DNA of 20,929 nucleotides from assembly GCA_903887975.1 (NCBI GenBank), contig CAISSD010000083.1, positions 1-20,929 on the forward strand. Reading direction: 5' to 3'. Position numbers and translations under genes: made by a program. The notes under the pieces are model-generated. The model saw only the letters and a list, made by a program, of their open reading frames with translations. It was not told where the DNA came from and searched no databases. How positions within the stretch are numbered: the stretch's first letter is position 1; every line of letters begins with the position of its first letter. The stretch is from an uncultured Legionellaceae bacterium (GTDB lineage Bacteria > Pseudomonadota > Gammaproteobacteria > Legionellales > Legionellaceae). Below are positions 6,900 through 13,913 of this stretch, piece after piece.

Positions 6900-7544
6900 A
6901 TGGCTGAAGATGCATTGGTTGCTGTTGCATTAAGAAACAATTTTTATCGCGATGGTCAACGAAAAATCATCGTTGTGCTCTTGTTGTCCATGCTGGTTAA
7001 TGTTTCTTTGATATTCATGTTGGTTTATATATTAACCAATCCACCCAAGCCCAGCTATTTTGCAACCAGCATTAATGGACGTATAACGCCACTTTATCCC
7101 TTGGATGCACCCAATCAATCGGACTCTTCGGTGCTGCAGTGGGCCAATCAAGCCGCCATTGCGGCGTTTACGTATAATTTTGTGAATTACCGCTCGGAAT
7201 TGCAAGCATCATCCGGATTTTTTACGGCTGAGGGCTGGGATCAATTTTTGCAGGCACTTAAAGACTCAAATAATCTTGAAGCCGTTAAAGTTAAAAAATT
7301 GATTGTTACAGCCGTTGCCACCAGTGCACCGGTTATTTTGCAAAAAGGTATTTTAAATGGCGTTTATGCATGGCGCGTGCAGATGCCGGTGTTGGTGACC
7401 TACCAAAGTGCCAGTGAATTTTCACAACAAAACAATGTGGTGACCATGCTCATCACACGGGTGTCCACATTGAATTCACCAAGAGGTATTGGTATTTCTC
7501 AATTTGTGGTGGGGCCTGCGACGGCTTCAGGTGGTCCTTTATGA
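6900..7544 (+). CDS. icmL: Dot/Icm inner-membrane protein IcmL/DotI
   Basis: IcmL (DotI) is an essential inner-membrane T4BSS component. Its periplasmic domain resembles VirB8 and conjugative TraM of IncI plasmids. It has 214 residues (about 212 in L. pneumophila). A cytosolic N-terminus of ~22 residues leads to one membrane segment (23-46), then the YFATSINGRITPLYPLD motif shared with IcmM, and a periplasmic domain from ~75 containing the AAIAAFTYNFVNYRSEL and ASSGFFTAEGWDQFLQAL stretches. A GGGGAT ribosome-binding site lies just before the ATG. The stop overlaps the icmK start (ATGA at 7541-7544). Confidence 0.96.
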   Translation: MAEDALVAVALRNNFYRDGQRKIIVVLLLSMLVNVSLIFMLVYILTNPPKPSYFATSINGRITPLYPLDAPNQSDSSVLQWANQAAIAAFTYNFVNYRSELQASSGFFTAEGWDQFLQALKDSNNLEAVKVKKLIVTAVATSAPVILQKGILNGVYAWRVQMPVLVTYQSASEFSQQNNVVTMLITRVSTLNSPRGIGISQFVVGPATASGGPL

Positions 7545-8551
7545 GTTTATTCTTACGGCTGGTGTTGATTTATTTCATGATGATGTCGTGCGCATCATGG
7601 GCCGCGGATGATAAAAATTATCCCTCAGCACAGCAAGCCTTGGCACAACTCAGAATGCTGCAAGGTCAAGTCCCCAATGGTCAAAAAACCGAACAACCGG
7701 TTATTGCGAATAAGCCACAAGTTAATTCTATGGTGAGTGCATCCAATAATGCATCAATTGAATCACCTGATGACCAAAAATTAATTGATGCTTTGGCGTT
7801 TGATTCCGTCAAACAACAAATGTTTCCATTAACCCCTGATCAACTTTTACAAATCAAAAAAATGTATCAAAACAACGAAATGGCTCAAGTTTCGTCGCCT
7901 TCAGCGCCACCAAAGCCCACAGCGACCTCACAATTTGTTAATTTATCACCAGGTTCTACGCCACCGGTGGTTCGTCTGTCGCAAGGTTTTGTCTCTTCAC
8001 TGGTTTTTTTAGATTCAACCGGGGCACCTTGGCCGATAAAGGCCTATGATCTGGGCGACCCTTCGGCATTTAATATACAGTGGGATAAAGTCAGCAATAC
8101 GTTAATGATTCAAGCTTCAAAATTGTATAATTATGGAAATTTAGCGGTACGTTTGCAGGGATTAAATACCCCTGTTATGCTGACCTTAATACCAGGTCAA
8201 AAAGCCGTGGATTATCGTGTGGATTTAAGAATTCAAGGCATTGGTCCTAATGCAAAAAACCTACCCTTGGAAGATGGCATTCCCCCATCTGCCAATGATG
8301 TGTTGCTGCATGTTTTGGATGGTGTTCCCCCAGATGGCAGTAGTCGTTTGATGGTGAGTGGGGGGGATGCCAGAGCATGGGTGATGAACAATAAAATGTT
8401 TGTAAGAACCAATTTAACCGTGTTGTCACCAGGTTGGCTTGCCAGCATGACGAGCGCTGATGGGATGCATGCTTATGAAATGCAAAAGTCGCCAGTTTTA
8501 TTGGTTTCTTGGCACGGTAAAATCATGCAACTCAAGATAGAAGGGTTATAA
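7541..8551 (+). CDS. icmK: Dot/Icm core outer-membrane protein IcmK/DotH
   Basis: IcmK (DotH) is the VirB9/TraN-like component of the outer-membrane core complex. In L. pneumophila it needs the lipoproteins DotC and DotD for outer-membrane insertion. The protein has 336 residues, slightly shorter than the ~360 of L. pneumophila. A signal peptide occupies residues 1-21, with likely cleavage after ASWA. A lipobox-like MMSC lies just before it, but the type I site looks better. A Pro/Gln/Ser-rich low-complexity linker (about 25-140) precedes the conserved C-terminal domain, which starts around PVVRLSQGFVSSLVFLDSTG and includes APWPIKAYDLGDPSAFNIQWD. It overlaps icmL by four bases and is followed by icmE after four bases. 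Confidence 0.95.
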   Translation: MSLFLRLVLIYFMMMSCASWAADDKNYPSAQQALAQLRMLQGQVPNGQKTEQPVIANKPQVNSMVSASNNASIESPDDQKLIDALAFDSVKQQMFPLTPDQLLQIKKMYQNNEMAQVSSPSAPPKPTATSQFVNLSPGSTPPVVRLSQGFVSSLVFLDSTGAPWPIKAYDLGDPSAFNIQWDKVSNTLMIQASKLYNYGNLAVRLQGLNTPVMLTLIPGQKAVDYRVDLRIQGIGPNAKNLPLEDGIPPSANDVLLHVLDGVPPDGSSRLMVSGGDARAWVMNNKMFVRTNLTVLSPGWLASMTSADGMHAYEMQKSPVLLVSWHGKIMQLKIEGL

Positions 8552-8555
8552 CACT

Positions 8556-11462
8556 ATGCCAAGTTCAAAAGAAAATCTTAAAGCATTGTTTACCAATACC
8601 CGCTCACGGATCATTATTGTGTTTACTTTTGTTGTGTTGCTTTTGGCTTTTGTGATTGGTGTTGTGAAATATGAAATGGCTCTGATGGGCCCAATTGAAT
8701 CCAATACCGATCTAACGCGTGCACCAGCAGGAATATCATCGATCCCAGGGGCTTTGAATCAAACCAAAGAATATGCCGCTTTGCAAGCCAAACAAAATCA
8801 ACAACAAGCGGCTACGGCATTAAAATCTGGCAGTAGTGCCATTCCAACCATTATTCGTTCTCAAGCCTTTGGCCAGGGGATTGAATCGGTAGGGCCACAG
8901 GGTGGGCAGGGTGGTTTGGGTTTTGAAACCCTAACGCGTGAAAATCAAACAGGGCCCCAGCTTAGTCTTTGGTTACAAGATTTGGACGATCATCATTGCG
9001 ATCATGCCAGCATTCAAAAAGTTATTTCTGAAGGTGCCACACTTCAAGAAATCAAACGGCAATGCAATTGCCTTGCCTTGAAGCAATATGGTTATTCTTT
9101 AAAAGATTTAAAACCACTTTGCTCATGTTCTGAGTTTAAATCTTTAGGCATGAATGTTGTTCAATTTAAAGAAGCTGGATACACGGCAAGTGAGCTTCGT
9201 GTTTGTGGTTTTTCAGCATGTGAGGAGCATGAAGCAGGCTTTGGTGCCCAGGTGATGAAAGCCGCTGGATTTAGTGATGGCGAGCTTAAGGGATCAGGTT
9301 TTAGTGATGATGATATTCTGCGTGCAGGTGGTGTGCCTTCTGGATTGAACATTGCGGATATTTTAAAAGCCGGGTGCACCAAAGAATCATTAACTCGCTT
9401 GAAAATGGCCGGTGTCACGGCCAGTGCGGTGCGACATATTTTGGGTTGTGATCCCAGTACCTTGAAAGACGCAGGTTTTAATGCCGCCGACTTGGAAAAA
9501 GCAGGATTTAATGCAGCAGAGCTTAAAAATGCGGGTTATGGGGCGGATGAATTAACCCATTGTAGCGTTGAAGCCATTAAAAAAATGAAAGCAGAAGGTT
9601 TGACGGCTTTAGAAATTCATAACAAATATGGTTGCAGTATAGCCGCACTTTTGGCAGCTGGATTTACTTCGGAAGAATTAAAAGCACTGGATGGCTTGGG
9701 TGTTACGAGTTGTGATGTTGATTCCATTAAAAAAATGAAAGCACAAGGTTTGACGGCTTTAGAAATTCATAATAAATATGGTTGCAGTAAAGCCGCACTT
9801 TTGGCCGCGGGATTTACTCCGGAAGAATTAAAAGCACTCGATGGCATGGGTGTTGCGAACTGTGATGTTGAGTCCATTAAAAAAATGAAGGCAGAAGGTT
9901 TGACGGCTTTAGAAATTCACAATAAATATGGTTGTAGTAAAGCCGCACTTTTGGCAGCTGGATTTACTCCGGAAGAATTAAAAGCACTGGATGGTTCTGG
10001 TCCGGATCATTGCGCTGTTGACTCGATTAAAAAGATGAAGGCACAAGGCATGACAGCTGCCGAGATTCATCGTCAGTATGGCTGTAGTGCTAAAGCATTG
10101 GCTTTAGCTGGCTTTGGTTTTGATGACTTAAATCATGCAGGATTTAATGCTGCTGAATTAAAAAATGCAGGTGCCAGTGCGGGAATTCTTAAAGGCCTTG
10201 GTTATGGGGCAAAAGATCTTAGTGATGTTGGTTTTTCTCCAGAAGCGTTAAAGCAAGCAGGTTTTGATGCGAAGGCGCTAAGAGATGCCGGGTTATCGGG
10301 TGCAAATCTTAAAAAAGCTGGATTTTCATTGGATGACTTAAAATCAGCAGGTTTCACACCAGAAGAGCTTGTTAAAGCCGGTATACCAGTTTCAGATTTG
10401 CGTGGCAGTGGCATTTCTGCCAAGGCGTTAAAAGATGCGGGTGTATCGGCTCAAGCCTTGAGTACGGGCGGTTTTACCAATGCTCAATTGGCCGATGCTG
10501 GATTTAACGAAAAGGATTCGGCATTGGCAAGTTTAGACAACGTCGTTCAGCCAAGAGCACCATCTTCGGCATTGGCCAGTCTGCCTTCGATTACCGGTGG
10601 TGGCTCGAAAGAAGCCATTGCTGCTGCCAATACGCAAGCCCTACAAGATGTGCTTGCACGTCAAAAAGCGCAAATGGCGGATCAACGTTTTCAACAAAAA
10701 GTACAACAGCGAGGTTCGTTGATGGCGTCAGCGGCTTCTCAGGCTTTACAATCATGGAAACAGGTTTCCACCCAAACCTATGTTGCGGGTCAAAAATTGA
10801 AGAAGAACACTGATCAAAATACCATGATGGCAGCTGGCAGTATCAATGCCGAAGGCGTTCAAGTCATGGGGGATCCCAATGCGCCAACTGGACCCAGTGT
10901 TGTGAAGACCGGTGATGTTTTGTTTGCTGTGATTGATACATCGGTCAATAGTGACGAACCAGGCCCCATTTTGGCAACGATTGTTTCAGGAAAATTGAGT
11001 GGCTCCAAATTGATTGGTAATTTCAATTTGCCATCAAATGCCGACAAAATGACCATTACTTTCAATACCTTGTCGGTTCCAGGAATTGCTAAAACGATTT
11101 CAATTAATGCTTTTGCCATTGATCCCGATACCGCCAGAACCGCTTTATCAAGTCAAACGGATCACCATTATCTGATGCGCTATGGTTCATTGTTTGCATC
11201 AACTTTCTTGGAAGGTTTTGGTAATGCATTCCAATCTGCTGATACCACCATCACCATCGGTGGAACGGGAGGAACAACGGACACGACCGTACAAAATGGT
11301 ATTGGACGTTCGTTGTTGGAAAATGCGGTCATCGGTCTTGCAACGGTGGGTAAAAGTTGGGGACAGTATGCGCAGAAAAATATGTCCAGACCAACCACGG
11401 TTTTGGTTTACTCTGGAACAGGTGTTGGTGTGTTGTTTACCCAGGATGTTAAATTTGGATAA
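8556..11462 (+). CDS. icmE: Dot/Icm core channel protein IcmE/DotG, VirB10-like, with tandem repeats
   Basis: IcmE (DotG) spans both membranes, and its VirB10-like C-terminus forms part of the core channel. The protein has 968 residues (about 1048 in L. pneumophila). One inner-membrane segment lies at about 19-38. A long central periplasmic repeat region (about 150-660) is built from ~10-residue units of the type AGFxxxxLKx. The C-terminal VirB10/TrbI domain runs from about residue 780 (GDVLFAVIDTSVNSDEPG) to the end. Within the repeats, four 50-residue units (337-536) are followed by 14 exact 10-residue units (518-657). Cysteines recur through residues 146-510, including CNC and CSC pairs. 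Repeat number is known to vary among DotG proteins; the Cys pattern and 50-residue periodicity stand out here. icmG follows after 12 bases. Confidence 0.96.
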   Translation: MPSSKENLKALFTNTRSRIIIVFTFVVLLLAFVIGVVKYEMALMGPIESNTDLTRAPAGISSIPGALNQTKEYAALQAKQNQQQAATALKSGSSAIPTIIRSQAFGQGIESVGPQGGQGGLGFETLTRENQTGPQLSLWLQDLDDHHCDHASIQKVISEGATLQEIKRQCNCLALKQYGYSLKDLKPLCSCSEFKSLGMNVVQFKEAGYTASELRVCGFSACEEHEAGFGAQVMKAAGFSDGELKGSGFSDDDILRAGGVPSGLNIADILKAGCTKESLTRLKMAGVTASAVRHILGCDPSTLKDAGFNAADLEKAGFNAAELKNAGYGADELTHCSVEAIKKMKAEGLTALEIHNKYGCSIAALLAAGFTSEELKALDGLGVTSCDVDSIKKMKAQGLTALEIHNKYGCSKAALLAAGFTPEELKALDGMGVANCDVESIKKMKAEGLTALEIHNKYGCSKAALLAAGFTPEELKALDGSGPDHCAVDSIKKMKAQGMTAAEIHRQYGCSAKALALAGFGFDDLNHAGFNAAELKNAGASAGILKGLGYGAKDLSDVGFSPEALKQAGFDAKALRDAGLSGANLKKAGFSLDDLKSAGFTPEELVKAGIPVSDLRGSGISAKALKDAGVSAQALSTGGFTNAQLADAGFNEKDSALASLDNVVQPRAPSSALASLPSITGGGSKEAIAAANTQALQDVLARQKAQMADQRFQQKVQQRGSLMASAASQALQSWKQVSTQTYVAGQKLKKNTDQNTMMAAGSINAEGVQVMGDPNAPTGPSVVKTGDVLFAVIDTSVNSDEPGPILATIVSGKLSGSKLIGNFNLPSNADKMTITFNTLSVPGIAKTISINAFAIDPDTARTALSSQTDHHYLMRYGSLFASTFLEGFGNAFQSADTTITIGGTGGTTDTTVQNGIGRSLLENAVIGLATVGKSWGQYAQKNMSRPTTVLVYSGTGVGVLFTQDVKFG
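9564..10163 (+). repeat. Four tandem 150-bp (50-codon) units inside icmE
   Basis: Units at 9564-9713, 9714-9863, 9864-10013 and 10014-10163 keep an exact 150-base period. The first three are nearly identical in DNA, for example at SIKKMKA, GLTALEIHNKYGCS and AALLAAGFT. The fourth has diverged and merges into the 30-bp repeat series. Each of the first three units carries a Cys in YGCS and one at its end. The low divergence suggests recent duplication or gene conversion and likely copy-number variation between strains. Confidence 0.95.
10107..10526 (+). repeat. Fourteen consecutive 30-bp (10-codon) units inside icmE
   Basis: Starting at AGFGFDDLNH and ending at AGFNEKDSAL, fourteen 10-residue units follow in perfect register, with Gly at position 2, usually Phe, Ile or Leu at position 3, and Leu at position 8 in all but the last unit. 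DNA identity between units is low although the protein pattern is kept, so this is an old repeat under structural selection. The first units overlap the fourth 50-codon unit. Confidence 0.93.
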
Positions 11463-11474
11463 AAGTAGGTGACC

Positions 11475-12266
11475 ATGACAGAAAATAATCAATCAGAAGA
11501 TGAGTATCAATTTAGCGAGTTGGATCCATTAAGTGTTGACAATGAATCCGAAGAGCCCTCATCAAAAAACTATGAGCAACCTTTGCCAAAGCAAGGTCCA
11601 GACATCAAACGAATTATTTTAACGCTTTTGGTGGTGATTGTTTTTGCCATGGTGGCTTATAAATTGGTGGCGCTTATTTTGGCGGATAAAGGACGCGTGG
11701 TGGTGGCCCCACCCAACAAACCAGTTCAGGTTCAAACAAAAGCGGTTCAACCAGTGGTGCAAAAACCAGTAGTCGTGGAAACCAAACCCATGGTTGTTGC
11801 TGAAATCACTCAAAAAAATGATGATGTAATGCAGCAAAAATTATCTGCAGTTGCCTTGGCTCAGGATAATATGCGCTCTGAAATGATGAATGCGACGGAT
11901 AAAATTGCCGCGATGGGTGCTGTTTTGAACGAGTTGAATGCAAAGATTATTGATTTGAATCAACATATGGATGATTTAAGAAAAGCTATTGACAATCAAG
12001 AGCAAAAGATAGAACCTTTAATACATAGGCCTATGGTGGTCAAGAAGCATAAAGCACACCGTGTGCACGCGCCCATGATGGTGTATTATCTTCAAGCATT
12101 GATACCAGGGCGAGCGTGGTTGATTGCGGATAATGGCACGACGGTGACGGTTAGAAAAGGTAGTCGGCTTCAAGGCTATGGGGTGATTAAGGCTATTGAT
12201 CCGGTTGAGGGTTTGGTTAGGACCTCTTCAGGAAAAATAATACGGTTCAGTCAAGCAGATAGCTAA
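11475..12266 (+). CDS. icmG: Dot/Icm inner-membrane protein IcmG/DotF
   Basis: IcmG (DotF) is a bitopic inner-membrane protein associated with the core complex and reported to interact with some effectors. From ATG 11475 it has 263 residues (about 269 in L. pneumophila). An in-frame GTG lies at 11469, but it falls within the AGGTG ribosome-binding stretch, so I prefer the ATG. An acidic cytosolic N-terminus (1-45) leads to a membrane segment (47-69), a Pro/Val/Lys-rich linker (75-110), and a probable coiled coil (about 115-172, with MMNATDKIAAMGAVLNELNA). A basic His/Lys stretch and a small beta-rich C-terminal domain (about 195-263, ending GKIIRFSQADS) follow. Confidence 0.94.
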   Translation: MTENNQSEDEYQFSELDPLSVDNESEEPSSKNYEQPLPKQGPDIKRIILTLLVVIVFAMVAYKLVALILADKGRVVVAPPNKPVQVQTKAVQPVVQKPVVVETKPMVVAEITQKNDDVMQQKLSAVALAQDNMRSEMMNATDKIAAMGAVLNELNAKIIDLNQHMDDLRKAIDNQEQKIEPLIHRPMVVKKHKAHRVHAPMMVYYLQALIPGRAWLIADNGTTVTVRKGSRLQGYGVIKAIDPVEGLVRTSSGKIIRFSQADS

Positions 12267-12274
12267 GGCGTGTT

Positions 12275-12835
12275 ATGGATCCGACATCAACGCAAATTGA
12301 TATTCTTTCTAATGTTGCTGCGTCGTTGTTGTCTATTGAACGATTGGTCACCGCTACTGCTTATTTAATTGGCTTAAGCTTTGCGGTAAAGGCTTTGTAT
12401 AGCTTGAAAGTCTATGGTGAAGCACGTAGTATGATGTCCCAGTCTTCAAGCATTAAAGAGCCTGTGATTTACTTGTTGGTTTCAGCGCTGCTGATTTATA
12501 TTCCAACAGGATTTCAAATCATGCTCAATACGACATTTGGTGTGGGCTCGTCGGTTTTGGCTTATGCCCCAGTGAGTAGCCAAAGTCCATTAATTTCTGG
12601 ATTGTTTGGCCCAGGTAGTCAAGTTGGCGAGTCATTGACCATCATCATCCAGGTGATAGGCGTGATTGCATTTGTTCGGGGATGGGTTTTGATTGCCCGA
12701 GGGGCGACACATGGTCAGCCACCGGGTGCAACGGGACAAGGATTAATGCATGTTTTTGGTGGCGTTCTGGCCATTAACATCATTGGTACTTTGGAAGTTT
12801 TTAATAATACTCTGTATGGAGTTAGTGTTGGTTAA
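12275..12835 (+). CDS. icmC: Dot/Icm inner-membrane protein IcmC/DotE
   Basis: IcmC (DotE) is a polytopic inner-membrane protein of unclear molecular role, required for Dot/Icm function in L. pneumophila. It has 186 residues with four hydrophobic segments: about 20-45, 64-86, 115-140 and 152-172. The first two segments, with TAYLIGLSFAVKALYSLK and YLLVSALLIYIPTGF, parallel the two segments of the neighbouring IcmD, showing that the two are related. The gene starts 8 bases after icmG and ends 13 bases before icmD, so it is part of the same operon. Confidence 0.92.
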   Translation: MDPTSTQIDILSNVAASLLSIERLVTATAYLIGLSFAVKALYSLKVYGEARSMMSQSSSIKEPVIYLLVSALLIYIPTGFQIMLNTTFGVGSSVLAYAPVSSQSPLISGLFGPGSQVGESLTIIIQVIGVIAFVRGWVLIARGATHGQPPGATGQGLMHVFGGVLAINIIGTLEVFNNTLYGVSVG

Positions 12836-12848
12836 AAGGGGGTGGAGT

Positions 12849-13247
12849 GTGATAAAGACAAGGCATCAAAGTAAAAATAATTGGGGTATGCTGGTGTTGG
12901 CAAGCATGGTCATGGTGTTGACAGCGGATGCGGCTATGGCTGCAACGACAATGACTCTTGGTACTATGGCAAGCAACATTATTGGTTCGTTTACAAGTCT
13001 TACCAAATTGATTACCGCAGGCTCTTATTTGGCTGGTATGGGATTTTCGGTCGCGGCCATCATGAAATTTAAGCAACATAAAGACAATCCCACACAGATT
13101 CCTGTGGGAACGCCGATTGCTTTAATTTTTATTGCAGCAGCCTTGTTGTTCTTACCAACCATTTTGGGCATCACAGGTGCGACCATGTTTGGTTCAGGTG
13201 GTGGTACGGTTGGTGGACCTACTGGAACGGTCTTTACAGGTTCATAA
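12849..13247 (+). CDS. icmD: Dot/Icm membrane protein IcmD/DotP (GTG start)
   Basis: IcmD (DotP) is a small membrane protein paralogous to IcmC/DotE. I start it at the GTG at 12849, because AGGGGG lies six bases upstream and the resulting 132 residues equal the L. pneumophila IcmD length. The longer open frame from 12750 lies inside icmC in another frame and has no family support. A signal-peptide-like N-terminus (basic to residue 9, hydrophobic 12-28, AMA before residue 32) is followed by two membrane segments: TAGSYLAGMGFSVAAIMKFK and PIALIFIAAALLFLPTILGI. The C-terminus is Gly/Thr-rich. Confidence 0.93.
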   Translation: MIKTRHQSKNNWGMLVLASMVMVLTADAAMAATTMTLGTMASNIIGSFTSLTKLITAGSYLAGMGFSVAAIMKFKQHKDNPTQIPVGTPIALIFIAAALLFLPTILGITGATMFGSGGGTVGGPTGTVFTGS

Positions 13248-13268
13248 TCATCATTGGGATGAACTTCA

Positions 13269-13901
13269 ATGGATATGGATCAAAAGCGGTATGAATTGCA
13301 ATTGATGGCAACTCCTGATTCCTGGCGGTTATATTCCGCCAGAAATGCTGATCCTGCTTTTAAAACGTATCAAACCAAAGTTTTTAACCGAGATGAGTAT
13401 AGATGTGGATTTTGTGGATTTCAATCCAAAATTCATCAGGATGTTGTGAATATTGATGGTGATTATCGCCGCAATCAATTAAGCAATATGGTGACTGCAT
13501 GTTGTTTTTGTGCCCAGTGTTTTTTTGTCGAATCGGTGGGCGTTGGTGGATATGGTGGTGCGGATCTGGTTTATTTACCCGAATGGTCTCAAGTGTCATT
13601 AAACGCATTGTGTCATGTATTATTTTGTGCAATTGCCAATGATTCGGGTTATAAAAACACGGCGCAGAATATCTACCGAAGTTTTAAAGTGCGCACGCAA
13701 GTGGTTGAAAAACAGTTTGGAGAGGGCACCAGTGATCCATCGATTCTTGGGCATTTGTTGATTGATACTGGAAACATCAACAATGACGTTTCAAAAAAAA
13801 TACTTAAAGACCTTCGAATGTTGCCATCGCGTGCTAAATTCAGACGTCAGATCGAAGCATGGAGTACCAGTGCCATTGAGGCACTACATCAACAAGCATG
13901 A
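13269..13901 (+). CDS. icmJ: Dot/Icm coupling-complex protein IcmJ/DotN
   Basis: IcmJ (DotN) is a soluble zinc-binding protein that clamps the C-terminal tail of IcmO/DotL in the coupling complex. It has 210 residues (about 208 in L. pneumophila). The zinc-site cysteines are visible: C46-x2-C49 (RCGFCG) and the cluster C78-C79-F-C81-A-Q-C84, arranged like a treble-clef/HNH-type fold without an evident nuclease triad. The C-terminal part is helical and basic. A GGGAT ribosome-binding site precedes the ATG at 13269; a second Met two codons on is an alternative start. icmB follows 12 bases later. Confidence 0.95.
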   Translation: MDMDQKRYELQLMATPDSWRLYSARNADPAFKTYQTKVFNRDEYRCGFCGFQSKIHQDVVNIDGDYRRNQLSNMVTACCFCAQCFFVESVGVGGYGGADLVYLPEWSQVSLNALCHVLFCAIANDSGYKNTAQNIYRSFKVRTQVVEKQFGEGTSDPSILGHLLIDTGNINNDVSKKILKDLRMLPSRAKFRRQIEAWSTSAIEALHQQA

Positions 13902-13913
13902 GGAGTTTGGCTT

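Noticed and set aside
9564..10163. Regular 150-base repeats that could be mistaken for a CRISPR or non-coding satellite array
   Set aside because: The repeats are in frame within one long ORF, lack unique spacers and encode a consistent protein motif.
12750..12848. Longer icmD start inside icmC
   Set aside because: The GTG at 12849 has a strong ribosome-binding site and gives the family length of 132 residues.
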